This document shows, one piece after another, positions 18,920-27,514 of a stretch of 64,000 nt of DNA. The position numbers and the translations under genes were made by a program. This DNA is from Candidatus Bodocaedibacter vickermanii (GTDB taxonomy: Bacteria > Pseudomonadota > Alphaproteobacteria > UBA6184), in contig NZ_CP054719.1 in assembly GCF_014896945.1 (NCBI RefSeq), positions 791,153-855,152 on the forward strand, in the 5' to 3' direction. Position 1 is the first letter of the stretch. Each line of letters starts with the position of its first letter. Under the pieces are notes generated by a model, which did no database searches, had not been told where the DNA came from, and saw only the letters and a list, made by a program, of their open reading frames with translations.

Positions 18920-19519
18920 ATGGCTGACGATAATAACGAGGAAATCGAAGAAAAAATCTTGGATGCAGAAGGGCAACCAGAAGGCCAAAAAACTGCCGAA
19001 CCCGAAAAGAAAAAAGGGCTTCGAAAGTATCTTGGTTTTTTATCATTTATCCCTCGGTTCTATAAAAAATACACTGTCTTAAGCATTGCAATTAGCCTTG
19101 TTCTAATTTTAGCAATCGCAGGGTCTGCAGCAATGTATTTTTTATTCTGGAATAAAAAGGAAACGTCTGAGGATCAACCCATCCAATACGCCGCTTCATA
19201 CCATGCATTACCCGAATTAAAACTCAGCATCAAACGCAGCGATGACAATCTAGGTTATTTAATCATCGGGTTAACTCTAAAACTTCCTGTTGATGTTAAA
19301 CCTGAAGAGTTACGAAAAAAAGAACCAGAAATATTAGATGCTCTTCATACTTACTTTGCATCAATCACGTTGGATAGCCTAGGTGCCTCCGCGGCAACAA
19401 GCCTTGTATCACCGGTAGGGTTAGAACGATTACGCCAGAATCTTATTAGACGTCTAAACACTGTGTTGCTGCCCATTAAAATAGAATCCATTCTGTTTAG
19501 GAAACTTATAACTCAATAG
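18920..19519 (+). CDS. fliL: Flagellar basal-body protein FliL
   Basis: 199 residues. A charged cytoplasmic tail (about 1-45), one membrane helix (YTVLSIAISLVLILAIAGSA, about 53-75), then a periplasmic FliL domain with YHALPELKLSIKRS, YLIIGLTLKLP and a C-terminal RLRQNLIRRLNTVLLP segment. FliL sits around the stator of the flagellar motor and supports torque. Two further motor-associated genes follow directly; no other flagellar gene is in the window, and the usual next gene fliM is absent at this spot. Confidence 0.85.
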   Translation: MADDNNEEIEEKILDAEGQPEGQKTAEPEKKKGLRKYLGFLSFIPRFYKKYTVLSIAISLVLILAIAGSAAMYFLFWNKKETSEDQPIQYAASYHALPELKLSIKRSDDNLGYLIIGLTLKLPVDVKPEELRKKEPEILDALHTYFASITLDSLGASAATSLVSPVGLERLRQNLIRRLNTVLLPIKIESILFRKLITQ

Positions 19520-19528
19520 GTATAAAAA

Positions 19529-19948
19529 ATGGTATTTGAAAGTATTCTGCTGATCTTCTTAATCGCAACTTTAGTTTTAGGAATACGGTTGTATTTTGGT
19601 TTGCAACGGTTGAAAACATACAAAGATGATTACAGCCGATTTTTAAATAAAACCGAAGCCCAATTATCCGATATCGAAAAAATAACAGAACGCTTTCGTT
19701 ATATTAGCAATGCTGAAAAAGAATCCTTTGAACGATTAATTAACAAAGCTAAATCTTTAAAAGATGATCTGCTATATATTTCCGAACGTTCTGAAAATAT
19801 CTTTCAAAAACTATCGTCAACATCTAAAGCAATCAAAGTGGATACGTTACTAACTGATCAAAAGAAAGAAACAAAGCAATCAGAAAAAACGTCTCAACTT
19901 ACATCTAAAAAAAACAAACTTATTAACACGATCAAAGACTTAAGGTAG
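19529..19948 (+). CDS. Membrane coiled-coil protein, DUF6468-like
   Basis: 139 residues. One N-terminal membrane helix (MVFESILLIFLIATLVLGIRLYF) and then a coiled coil rich in Lys and Glu to the end. In other alphaproteobacteria a gene of this build (DUF6468) stands between flagellar genes fliL/fliM and motE, exactly its place here, so I assign it to that family mainly on context. Function unknown; probably an inner-membrane part of the flagellar motor region. It starts 9 bases after fliL. Confidence 0.65.
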   Translation: MVFESILLIFLIATLVLGIRLYFGLQRLKTYKDDYSRFLNKTEAQLSDIEKITERFRYISNAEKESFERLINKAKSLKDDLLYISERSENIFQKLSSTSKAIKVDTLLTDQKKETKQSEKTSQLTSKKNKLINTIKDLR

Positions 19949-19958
19949 GCAAACGACA

Positions 19959-20624
19959 GTGCAATTATTACCAACATCGCATCAGTTAAATACATTCTTA
20001 AGATTAAGCGTAATGTTACGTGCACTGATTGCAAGCTGTGCTCTGGTATTTATTTCAAAACTGCTAACCTTAACTAGTTTGTATTCCGCACCAACATCCG
20101 CAGAAAACAAACCAACTGAAACAGCACAGGATCCCGCTGCACCCACGGAATTACCCCCCATACAAAATATTCAGCTAGATAATCAAGGATTAACATTAAA
20201 GCTTGATTTTATGAACTTAACCCCCAGTGATATAAAAGTATTAGAATCATTGTTCGACTATCGCGAAAAAATAAAACAAAAGGCACGAGAGGTTGTTCAA
20301 AAAGAAGACCAACTTCAAATTGTTGAAAGCCGCATCCAACAACAGTTAACAGAGCTGAAACGCATTCAGGGTGAAGTAACTGCATTGTTAGACACATATG
20401 ATGAACAGGAAGAAAAAAAGCTTCTGTTAATGGTTAAGATTTATGAGAATATGAAGCCTGACCAAGCCGCTCAGATTTTTAACACCCTGCCAGAAGATCG
20501 ACTTTTATCGTTACTGAAACGAATGAAAGAATCTAAAAGTGCCGCTATTATGGCCAACATGAATCCATCACAAGCAAGTCATCTTACGGATAAATTATTA
20601 GGTCAAAAAGAATTGAAGAACTAG
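19959..20624 (+). CDS. MotE-like chaperone (MgtE N-domain)
   Basis: 221 residues. A membrane/signal segment at about 19-45, a proline-rich linker, a coiled coil (EKIKQKAREVVQKEDQL onward), and the C-terminal MgtE-N/MotE module (YENMKPDQAAQIFNTLPEDRLLSLL, MNPSQASHLTDKL). In rhizobia MotE is a periplasmic chaperone for MotC; related proteins accompany flagellar genes across Alphaproteobacteria. It begins at GTG with AAGGTAGG upstream; an internal ATG at 20013 is possible. Last gene of a fliL-DUF6468-motE cluster, ending just before tRNA-Phe on the other strand. Confidence 0.8.
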   Translation: MQLLPTSHQLNTFLRLSVMLRALIASCALVFISKLLTLTSLYSAPTSAENKPTETAQDPAAPTELPPIQNIQLDNQGLTLKLDFMNLTPSDIKVLESLFDYREKIKQKAREVVQKEDQLQIVESRIQQQLTELKRIQGEVTALLDTYDEQEEKKLLLMVKIYENMKPDQAAQIFNTLPEDRLLSLLKRMKESKSAAIMANMNPSQASHLTDKLLGQKELKN

Positions 20625-20625
20625 G

Positions 20626-20701
20626 TGGTGCCTGGGGGCGGAATCGAACCGCCGACACAAGGATTTTCAGTCCTTTGCTCTACCGACTGAGCTACCCAGG
20701 C
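20626..20701 (-). tRNA. tRNA-Phe (GAA)
   Basis: 76-base cloverleaf on the minus strand: acceptor GCCTGGG/CCCAGGC, discriminator A, encoded CCA, anticodon loop CTGAAAA giving GAA, T loop TTCGATT. Its 3' end is 2 bases from the motE stop codon, so the two transcripts converge. Confidence 0.97.
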
Positions 20702-20758
20702 GCATAAAATTGCTTCATCAATTAATAGAAAAAAAACGCCCAAATGTCCAGGATTATT

Positions 20759-21871
20759 TTAGTTTTTTAAGATATTTTTATCAATCCACCCTAATGGATA
20801 CCCTCTACGAGGTAAAATAAACTCTAATAGTCCCATTTTAGACACACCAAACAATTGCGCAGAAACATCCAGAGCACTCCACTCTGACTCAAATTGACGC
20901 ACCAATCGCTCTGATTCTTCCCGATTGGGTATGGGCAGCATATCTACAACTATCTTTCCGCCATACCGCCCTTGATATAATATCTTGGGTAATACCCGCA
21001 TCACCTCACGATTTACATTGGTAAACGATTGATCCGATCCTGCGTTAATATCGATTGTAGTGCATGCGGATGTTTCTTCGATCAGAATACTCCCCCCATT
21101 CAACAAAGGAAAAACTCTGCTGCTTACACGATCCCAAGCCTCTTCTAAAAATTCTATATCATCCGGCAATCGACGTATCTTAATGCGCGTTTCAAATATG
21201 CGCTCCATGCTTGATACCAACCATTCACATGATTCAGGATCATTTGTAAAAATCTCAACAGGGTGTAAACAATATGACAGCAATGAATTTAACGTAGCAA
21301 ACTCTGGCTTATTATAGGCGTGCTGATCCCACACTGTTTTTGAAAACGATATGATATGTTCTAATAATTTGAATGAATAATCCTTTGCGCTTAACCTAAA
21401 CTTAACACCAAATCTTCCGGCCAATGCTGCAAACTGTAACTTTAAGTTATGTGCGAATTCTGGATACTGCTTTAATCGATGGGAAATATGAACGCCAGGT
21501 TCAAATGGATACAGAATGACAGGACCGCACGGCAATGCAATGTTCAGGGTTCCCTTCAAATCTTTATGTTCCATTTCTGTCGGTGAAATACTATGCGCTT
21601 GAACCCACACGGATTCACCAACATTTAAATTAGCCTCCTTAAACGAACGCTCTGCATAAAGAATGGCATTAGTGTCAATCTGAACTTTGGCCTTACCATT
21701 CGAAAATATTTGAGCCACTTTTCCATGATAAATTTTTCCATGGGCGTCCTGATCAACAAACGCGTTCACAGAACATATTGATCCCGATTGTCCCACAAAC
21801 ACTCTGTATATGTTGTTTTGATCTATCGTTTTTTTGTCGATATAAATTTGATAGCTTGTTTCCACCGTCAA
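20759..21871 (-). CDS. Ribonuclease E/G family, short form
   Basis: 370 residues, much shorter than RNase G (about 490) or RNase E. The S1 part is present (YHGKVAQIFSNGKAKVQIDTNAILYAERS), with catalytic-core motifs CTTIDINAGS (first Asp) and GGKIVVDMLPIPNREE (second Asp) and a final LLEFILPRRG, which in RNase E/G precedes the zinc link. The zinc-link cysteines and the small domain are missing, so the protein ends at the catalytic core. Both metal-binding Asp remain, so activity on RNA is plausible. Start codon is TTG at 21871 (GGAG 4 bases upstream) or GTG at 21865. Confidence 0.85.
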   Translation of the reverse strand: MTVETSYQIYIDKKTIDQNNIYRVFVGQSGSICSVNAFVDQDAHGKIYHGKVAQIFSNGKAKVQIDTNAILYAERSFKEANLNVGESVWVQAHSISPTEMEHKDLKGTLNIALPCGPVILYPFEPGVHISHRLKQYPEFAHNLKLQFAALAGRFGVKFRLSAKDYSFKLLEHIISFSKTVWDQHAYNKPEFATLNSLLSYCLHPVEIFTNDPESCEWLVSSMERIFETRIKIRRLPDDIEFLEEAWDRVSSRVFPLLNGGSILIEETSACTTIDINAGSDQSFTNVNREVMRVLPKILYQGRYGGKIVVDMLPIPNREESERLVRQFESEWSALDVSAQLFGVSKMGLLEFILPRRGYPLGWIDKNILKN

Positions 21872-22009
21872 CTCACTCCAGATGATTGCATCAGTATATC
21901 AAATTCATAAAAGCCTGTCACTCTAGCAGCAACGACAGCGTGATGCTGCACCTGATGATTAGATCCGGTGTATTGCAACATATGTTCTATGACACAACCA
22001 CCGCAACTA

Positions 22010-22084
22010 TGCGGCTCAAGGGCGCTTTACGCGCCAAACGGCAGTCGCCGTACAAATCGCAATACGCGATTTGCTTGAGCCGCA
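22010..22084. repeat. Cloverleaf-like palindromic element (modular family, intact copy)
   Basis: Outer arms TGCGGCTCAAG (22010-22020) and CTTGAGCCGCA (22074-22084) are perfect 11-base complements. Between them are three perfect hairpins: GGCGC/GCGCC (loop TTTAC), ACGGC/GCCGT (loop AGTC) and CAAATCGC/GCGATTTG (loop AATAC). Every base except three spacers is in a stem or loop. Parts of it recur at 35.68 and 35.98 kb. Confidence 0.9.
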
Positions 22085-22124
22085 CAGACAACGCATCCGA
22101 CATTTAAAAAAATAGTTTTTGTTT

Positions 22125-22357
22125 GTTCATAAAGTATTAATGATTGTGCGTTATAGTACTTTTAGTGTGCACATACATATTTAATTTTTGCCCCAAGTTT
22201 CGCGATGAAATGACGGAAAAGCTTCGTCTATTGTTGCGCACTCATAAGATGGGCGTTGTCCCCCCACCCGAAGTTCACTGAGGGTGACAGGGTGGGGGGT
22301 GGCGCGAAAATCATTTTTTAAAAAAATATTAACCTTTCTTAACTTTAAGTTAATGCA
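22125..22357 (+). repeat. Structured 230-bp repeat, copy A
   Basis: Subfamily 1, with copy B (30250-30479). Shared blocks: GTTCAT start, TATAGTAC and CACATACAT, GCCC...GGGC stem around GACGGA/TTCGTC (loop AAAGC), then CCCCCCACCC (22260-22269) pairing perfectly with GGGTGGGGGG (22290-22299) around an inner TCAC/GTGA stem, then an A/T-rich tail with TTAACCTTT and GTTAA. No reading frame is kept. Confidence 0.9.
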
Positions 22358-22362
22358 AGAGC

Positions 22363-22439
22363 AATTTAATTTGGGTACGAGGGGCGAGGCGAGACATCGA
22401 CCGAGTGACGCATACCCAGATTATAAGAAGTCAGCTATA
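22363..22439. repeat. 107-bp inverted-repeat element, partial copy 1
   Basis: Matches 46242-46333: AATTTAATTTGGGTA, GAGGCGAGACAT, TGACGCATACCC, ATTATAAGAAGTCAGCTATA. The inner part of the left terminal repeat is present, but the outer TATAGCT end is lost where it abuts the structured repeat copy A. The inner variable part differs. Confidence 0.85.
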
Positions 22440-22509
22440 ATGCGCACCCCCTCATAAACTCTGAATAAAATCCTATGGACATCTTGAATCATTTATATAT
22501 CATATATGT

Positions 22510-23205
22510 ATGAAACGTTTAATTATCGCAAATTGGAAAATGAATGGATCGATACACTTGATCCAAGAATTTCGATCTCTTAAAAAGATTCCGGGAACAG
22601 AGGCAATCATATGTCCACCGGCGTGTTACTTACCTCTATTTTCAGATACCTTGATGAAATTCGGGGCACAGAACTGTCATCATGCAAACAACGGGGCATT
22701 TACGGGGGAAATTAGCGCCCTACACTTAAAAGAGCTTGGATGCACCTATGTCATTCTGGGTCATTCTGAACGTCGCACTCAGTTTAATGAAACGGATTCT
22801 GTCGTCAATCACAAAGCTGCCAAAGCAATCGAACATGGATTGACCCCCATTATTTGTATCGGTGAAACCTACGCCGAACGACATGAAAATCGATTTGAAC
22901 AAGCGCTACTGTCTCAAATAGATCGCTCCACACACGGGCTTCCCCGCCATCAATATGTGATTGCGTACGAACCCATTTGGTCGATTGGAACAGGTTTGGT
23001 TCCAACATCAAACGATATTCAAACTGTTATCAACCTTATCCAACAACGGCTCGGCACCCACACACCCATTATATATGGCGGGTCGGTTAACGATAAGAAC
23101 GCAGCTGATCTATCTAACATTCCAGGGTTAAATGGAATCCTTGTAGGTGGAGCCAGTTTAAATGTTACAACCTTTCAATCTATTATTGACGCGTTTCAGG
23201 CTTAG
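22510..23205 (+). CDS. tpiA: Triosephosphate isomerase
   Basis: 231 residues, somewhat short (usually about 250). TIM barrel with the start KRLIIANWKMNGS (catalytic Asn and Lys), catalytic His in LGHSERR, catalytic Glu in AYEPIWSIGTG, and the phosphate-binding YGGSV and GILVGGASL. It interconverts dihydroxyacetone phosphate and glyceraldehyde 3-phosphate in glycolysis. Its end overlaps lgt on the other strand by 23 bases. pfkA in this window suggests at least part of glycolysis is kept. Confidence 0.96.
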   Translation: MKRLIIANWKMNGSIHLIQEFRSLKKIPGTEAIICPPACYLPLFSDTLMKFGAQNCHHANNGAFTGEISALHLKELGCTYVILGHSERRTQFNETDSVVNHKAAKAIEHGLTPIICIGETYAERHENRFEQALLSQIDRSTHGLPRHQYVIAYEPIWSIGTGLVPTSNDIQTVINLIQQRLGTHTPIIYGGSVNDKNAADLSNIPGLNGILVGGASLNVTTFQSIIDAFQA

Positions 23206-23989
23206 ATTGCCTCCAAAAGAATCCAAGTAATCCTATCCCAATAACAATCATGGGCACCGATAAGATTTGCCCGCCCGATAACCAATTGCTGTGAAACCAA
23301 CTTAAGGTTTCGCTATCTCGGAAATATTCTGCAACAAATCGCGCAAGTCCGTACCCGATTAAAAATGATGACGCTGTAACGCCAGATTTTTTGTGTGCAC
23401 ATTTATATATCAATCGCAAGACACCATATAACACCACACCTTCTAACATCGCTTCATACAGTTGACTTGGATGACGTGGAATATTTCCACCCTTGGGAAA
23501 AGGAATCGCCCAGGCCACATCTGTTGGACGCCCATACAGTTCACCATTAATAAAGTTTGCAAGTCGTCCGAACATCAAAGCAATCGGTACATTGACCGAT
23601 AACACATCCATAAAATTTGTAAATTTAACCTTATGGTATCGTGCGTACAACACGGCAGCTATGATTACGCCAATCAATCCACCATGAAATGACATGCCAC
23701 CTTTCCATGTTGCAAAAATTTCCAATGGACGGTACATGTAATAATCAAAATTATAAAACAGAACATCGCCCAATCGTCCACCGATCACGATCGCCATCAT
23801 TCCCCAAAACATACAATTTTTATATACGTTTGCAGGAAACTCAGCGGGACGCTTACTCGCCATGCGATCACTTGCCCACATCACAAACACAACACCCGCA
23901 AGGTATGAAATACCATACCAGTTTAATGACATTGCAGATGATATTTGGAAAATGACGGGATCAATATTATGGAATGGAATAACAAACAT
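23183..23989 (-). CDS. lgt: Prolipoprotein diacylglyceryl transferase Lgt
   Basis: 268 residues, seven-helix inner-membrane enzyme. Signatures: SLNWYGISYLAG, GGRLGDVLFYN, GGMSFHGGLIG with the essential His, and the Lgt signature GRLANFINGELYGRPTD, then RHPSQLYEA. It moves diacylglycerol from phosphatidylglycerol to the lipobox cysteine; lspA for the next step is at 29.2 kb. Its start overlaps the gpsA stop by one base, so it is the last gene of tsaD-gpsA-lgt. Confidence 0.97.
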   Translation of the reverse strand: MFVIPFHNIDPVIFQISSAMSLNWYGISYLAGVVFVMWASDRMASKRPAEFPANVYKNCMFWGMMAIVIGGRLGDVLFYNFDYYMYRPLEIFATWKGGMSFHGGLIGVIIAAVLYARYHKVKFTNFMDVLSVNVPIALMFGRLANFINGELYGRPTDVAWAIPFPKGGNIPRHPSQLYEAMLEGVVLYGVLRLIYKCAHKKSGVTASSFLIGYGLARFVAEYFRDSETLSWFHSNWLSGGQILSVPMIVIGIGLLGFFWRQSKPETRQ

Positions 23990-24957
23990 TAAAAAACCTC
24001 TTGTTTTAAGTCTCGACTCATTAACACGGCGACGATATCTTTTGATAATATTTCATTACGAATTAATTTTAATACACACTGACTGATTGGCATTTCAACA
24101 CTATATTTTTGAGCTAGTTTTTCAAGACTGAATGCGGTGTGGTATCCCTCGACCGTACCCTGGGTTGACTCATCCCACCGCTCACTGTTCGCCAACACAA
24201 TACCAAATCTTAAGTTTCGGGATTTAATACTATGACAGGTTAGGGTTAAATCTCCAAGCCCTGACAACCCTAAAAACGTTTCTTTTTTTGCACCCATTGC
24301 ACAGCCAAGACGCGCCATTTCCGCAAGCCCTCGTGTGATAATTGCTGCTGTCGTATTATCACCCAATTGCAAACCTTGAACAATACCACACGCAACCGCG
24401 ATGACGTTTTTGACAGCCCCCCCAATTTGGGCGCCAATCATATCTGTTTGAACATACGGTCGAAAGCTATTGGATTTAAATAACGCTGCCCACGCTAATG
24501 CGATTGATTCGTTATTCGACGATATCGTGGTTGCTGTGGGTATTCCCATTAATATTTCATCGGAAAAATTAGGTCCCGACAGAACAGAAATTTCTGCGTT
24601 CAGATACTGTCTTGCAATTTCACTGGGCAACAACCCTGTTTCTTTTTCGACTCCCTTTTGCAACAACAACACTGGAACATCGCTGAACAGCTGATGGTGC
24701 AAATCCAGAAATGATCTTGTCTGTTGTGTTGGTAACGCGATAACAATACGATTAGCTTTTGAAATAATCTGAGTATCCAACGTTGCAAATAATGTAACGG
24801 GTCGAACAACAGAGGGATAATCTGGCATAGCCTCACCCGAATTCAACGCAGCCACTCGATCTGCATTGCGCGACAACATTACCACCTCATGACCGTTACG
24901 TGCAAGACAATGGCCGATTGCAGCACCAAAACTTCCCGCACCAACAACCACTATCAT
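23989..24957 (-). CDS. gpsA: Glycerol-3-phosphate dehydrogenase GpsA
   Basis: 322 residues. N-terminal Rossmann motif VVGAGSFGAAIG, then SGPNFSDEI and GGAVKNVIAVACG with the catalytic Lys, and the C-terminal domain EGYHTAFSLEKLAQKY. It reduces dihydroxyacetone phosphate to glycerol-3-phosphate with NAD(P)H for phospholipid synthesis. ATGA overlap with tsaD upstream and one-base overlap with lgt downstream point to one operon. Confidence 0.97.
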   Translation of the reverse strand: MIVVVGAGSFGAAIGHCLARNGHEVVMLSRNADRVAALNSGEAMPDYPSVVRPVTLFATLDTQIISKANRIVIALPTQQTRSFLDLHHQLFSDVPVLLLQKGVEKETGLLPSEIARQYLNAEISVLSGPNFSDEILMGIPTATTISSNNESIALAWAALFKSNSFRPYVQTDMIGAQIGGAVKNVIAVACGIVQGLQLGDNTTAAIITRGLAEMARLGCAMGAKKETFLGLSGLGDLTLTCHSIKSRNLRFGIVLANSERWDESTQGTVEGYHTAFSLEKLAQKYSVEMPISQCVLKLIRNEILSKDIVAVLMSRDLKQEVF

Positions 24958-26036
24958 GATGATATTCCTCTAATTTGATCCATAGGCCACCGGGGTCTGG
25001 GTTTTATATCCAGGCTATCTGTTAAGCCTTGTTGAAAACGCTCCAATCCCGCCCATGCAATCATGGCTCCATTGTCGGTACATAATGACAAGGGTGGCGC
25101 AAAAAAAGCAAATCCAAACTCTGAACACACTGTTTGCAACGCACCACGAATGTGTTGATTCGCAGCAACGCCTCCTGCAACAACAAACTGCTTATAGTTT
25201 GGATGATGTTCTGCTGTATATAAAAACGCTTGCTTGATACGATCGTATAACACCCGTGCGACAGTTTGTTGAAAACTTGCACATACATCAGCCACGATTG
25301 ATTCTGGTAACGTGTCGCCATGCTCTGCTTGCAGTTTTTGAATCGTTTGCCTTACTGCTGTTTTTAATCCAGAAAATGAAAAGTTCAAATGTTTCTGCCC
25401 AATCATCGGACGCGGCAAAACAAACGCTTTGGGATTACCGGTTGCTGCCAGCTTTTCAATCTGAGGGCCCCCGGGATAAGGCAAACCTAACATCTTTGCA
25501 ACCTTATCAAAACACTCGCCCACGGCATCATCCAATGTTGCGCCTAATACTTTGTACGCCCCAACATTTTCAACCAACATGGTCTGGCAATGCCCGCCAG
25601 ATACTAATAATAAGACAAAGGGAAATTCGATGGTTTCAGTTAAGCGCGCTGTTAAGGCATGCCCCTCTAAATGATTCACGGCAACAAAAGGCTTTCCCAA
25701 TGCTGCTGCCATTGCTTTTGCAGCCATTGTTCCAACCACAACACCACCAATTAATCCAGGCCCCGTTGTTGCAGCAATCACATCAACATCATGGGGTTGT
25801 AACGATGCGTCCCTAAAAACTTGATCTAATAATCCTGGCAATAAACTTAAGTGAGCTCTCGCGGCAATCTCTGGAACAACCCCGCCATAGATTTCATGAT
25901 CTTTGATTTGACTGGCCACCCGATGTGCTAAAACTTCTTTGTTAGAATTAATCAATGCAACAGACGTTTCATCGCAACTGGTTTCTATCCCCAGCGCGAT
26001 GATCGTTTTGTTTTCTTGTTTAATCTTAACGCCCAA
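24954..26036 (-). CDS. tsaD: tRNA t6A synthesis protein TsaD
   Basis: 360 residues, ASKHA fold. LGIETSCDETSVAL near the start, the metal-binding HLEGHALTAR (HxxxH), LLVSGGHCQ, PYPGGPQIEKLA, FSFSGLKTAV, and VAGGVAANQHIR. With TsaB, TsaC and TsaE it transfers threonylcarbamoyl to A37 of ANN-decoding tRNAs. No ATG is available; the start is TTG at 26036 with GGTGAG 5 bases upstream. First gene of tsaD-gpsA-lgt. Confidence 0.96.
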   Translation of the reverse strand: MGVKIKQENKTIIALGIETSCDETSVALINSNKEVLAHRVASQIKDHEIYGGVVPEIAARAHLSLLPGLLDQVFRDASLQPHDVDVIAATTGPGLIGGVVVGTMAAKAMAAALGKPFVAVNHLEGHALTARLTETIEFPFVLLLVSGGHCQTMLVENVGAYKVLGATLDDAVGECFDKVAKMLGLPYPGGPQIEKLAATGNPKAFVLPRPMIGQKHLNFSFSGLKTAVRQTIQKLQAEHGDTLPESIVADVCASFQQTVARVLYDRIKQAFLYTAEHHPNYKQFVVAGGVAANQHIRGALQTVCSEFGFAFFAPPLSLCTDNGAMIAWAGLERFQQGLTDSLDIKPRPRWPMDQIRGISS

Positions 26037-26054
26037 TCTTGCTCACCGATATTT

Positions 26055-27500
26055 TTAAAACGATATGCCTACGGTTGCAAATACACTTGCACACCATGTA
26101 TCATCATTCGTAATGACACGAATGTTACGCTCACCTTCTAACGTATCAATGTGGTCAATGCGAACACCTGCATCCGCATAGAATGATTGGCATGGTTTTA
26201 ACCCCACTGCAACTTTTCCACCATATCCAGATTCTTGGAAATTCGCAACAACTTCACCATGGACATAAGCGCCCATCCATGCAAACTGTTTACGCATACC
26301 CACGGTGCACTCCACGATATTTTTCGGTCCATTGAATACATACTCTACAGCAACGGGAAAGAATAAATCTTTTCCGAAACGGTATCCCGTATTTATCTGA
26401 TACGACAATCCTTTAGTCGTGAAATAGAACCCAAGGTTCGGCAATCTGAACCCACCAACTTCTGGAGCTTTCACATACACATCGCCCGATGAAATGTAAT
26501 CGGCTTCTTCAAAAAAACGTCCCCAGAATTCAGCGCTTCCTAAAAATGCACCCACGCTGTAAAGCGCGATTTTTTTACCCGAAATTTCGATACCCATCGC
26601 ATCGTAAGCAACCGCAATGCGCCCCAACTCCGAAAAGTGTTTTGCATCATTATTGCGCATGAAATAAACACCGATGCCATCAATCGCAACTGCCAACTTA
26701 CCCACTGAATGATTTGATAGCTGAGCCAAATGCCCTCCACCGTCATACCACAGCGTATCTTCAATATCGCGCGCATGCATCATTCCTGCATTGTATCCAG
26801 CTGCTCGTGTTAGTACTTGCCCTTGCGGCGTTAAATGAGCATCAAGCCCAAAGCGCAACACTGCAACCTCTTTGTTCAACGTTACTTTGTTCGCATCAAC
26901 GCTTTCATCTTTACGCGCAGTTTTAATTGATTCTCTTAAGTCCGTTGCATCCACACTGGATTTAGGATCATTAATAAATCGCTTGGAATATTTATCCAAT
27001 GTTTCGTTTTTATTTGTTGGGATTGCATCAATATTTTCTATCGCAACAAACATTCCCTTATACGATTTCCAAAGGTTCTTTGCGAACATTGACCAGTAAT
27101 TTTCGGCATAGGTCTCATAGGTATTACCAACATATTCTGCTTTCCAACCTAACGCTTCAATACGACTGGCTTTGCCATATACATCAGCACTCATTCGAAT
27201 TGCCTTGTTAAATGGAGCCACCGCAACTGGAAACAATAAATACTTATAGGCTACACGTCCCCACATTGTTTGGGGTTGCAACCATTTGTGCCCAGCATCA
27301 AACACCCATCCGGTATTTTTTTCTAACGCCATGTGAAATTCACTAACCGATTGATTTATCATCAGCCCAGGAATAAATCCTAAGCTTAAGGGAACAGGTC
27401 GTGAAAACTTATATTGAGTCGGCTGCTTTTCACCCACATCCGCGTGTAACGCTGAAACGCTTAATCCTATTGCAACACAGTTGATTATTTTCTTGAACAT
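26055..27500 (-). CDS. Predicted outer-membrane beta-barrel protein
   Basis: 481 residues, family not recognised. Signal peptide MFKKIINCVAIGLSVSALHA. The body has alternating hydrophobic/aromatic strands with tight glycine turns, especially in the second half (YQINTGYRFGKDLFFPVAVEYV, KQFAWMGAYVHGEVVANF, VAVGLKPCQSFYADAGVRI), and it ends SVFATVGISF with the terminal Phe required by the BAM machinery. This is the pattern of a porin-like barrel of perhaps 16 strands. The start region GAG-TTTAAA-ATG is like that of the exported gene at 15378. Separate from the tsaD operon by 18 bases, same strand. Confidence 0.75.
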   Translation of the reverse strand: MFKKIINCVAIGLSVSALHADVGEKQPTQYKFSRPVPLSLGFIPGLMINQSVSEFHMALEKNTGWVFDAGHKWLQPQTMWGRVAYKYLLFPVAVAPFNKAIRMSADVYGKASRIEALGWKAEYVGNTYETYAENYWSMFAKNLWKSYKGMFVAIENIDAIPTNKNETLDKYSKRFINDPKSSVDATDLRESIKTARKDESVDANKVTLNKEVAVLRFGLDAHLTPQGQVLTRAAGYNAGMMHARDIEDTLWYDGGGHLAQLSNHSVGKLAVAIDGIGVYFMRNNDAKHFSELGRIAVAYDAMGIEISGKKIALYSVGAFLGSAEFWGRFFEEADYISSGDVYVKAPEVGGFRLPNLGFYFTTKGLSYQINTGYRFGKDLFFPVAVEYVFNGPKNIVECTVGMRKQFAWMGAYVHGEVVANFQESGYGGKVAVGLKPCQSFYADAGVRIDHIDTLEGERNIRVITNDDTWCASVFATVGISF

Positions 27501-27514
27501 TTTAAACTCTTTCG

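Larger units (their letters stand above)
21872..22509. other. Gene-free repeat-rich region before tpiA
   Basis: 638 bases without a gene. In order: a CAGCGTGATGCTG-type palindrome near 21937, a cloverleaf-like palindrome at 22010-22084, copy A of the 230-bp structured repeat at 22125-22357, and a partial copy of the 107-bp inverted-repeat element at 22363-22439, directly abutting copy A. Confidence 0.8.

Noticed and set aside
22260..22299. Repeat hairpin as ordinary terminator
   Set aside because: No T-tract after it on the + strand, and on the minus strand the T-run precedes the hairpin; present in four non-equivalent gene contexts.
25256..25816. 186-codon frame antisense to tsaD
   Set aside because: Shadow of the strongly conserved tsaD; rich in His and Gln as shadows of this gene type are.
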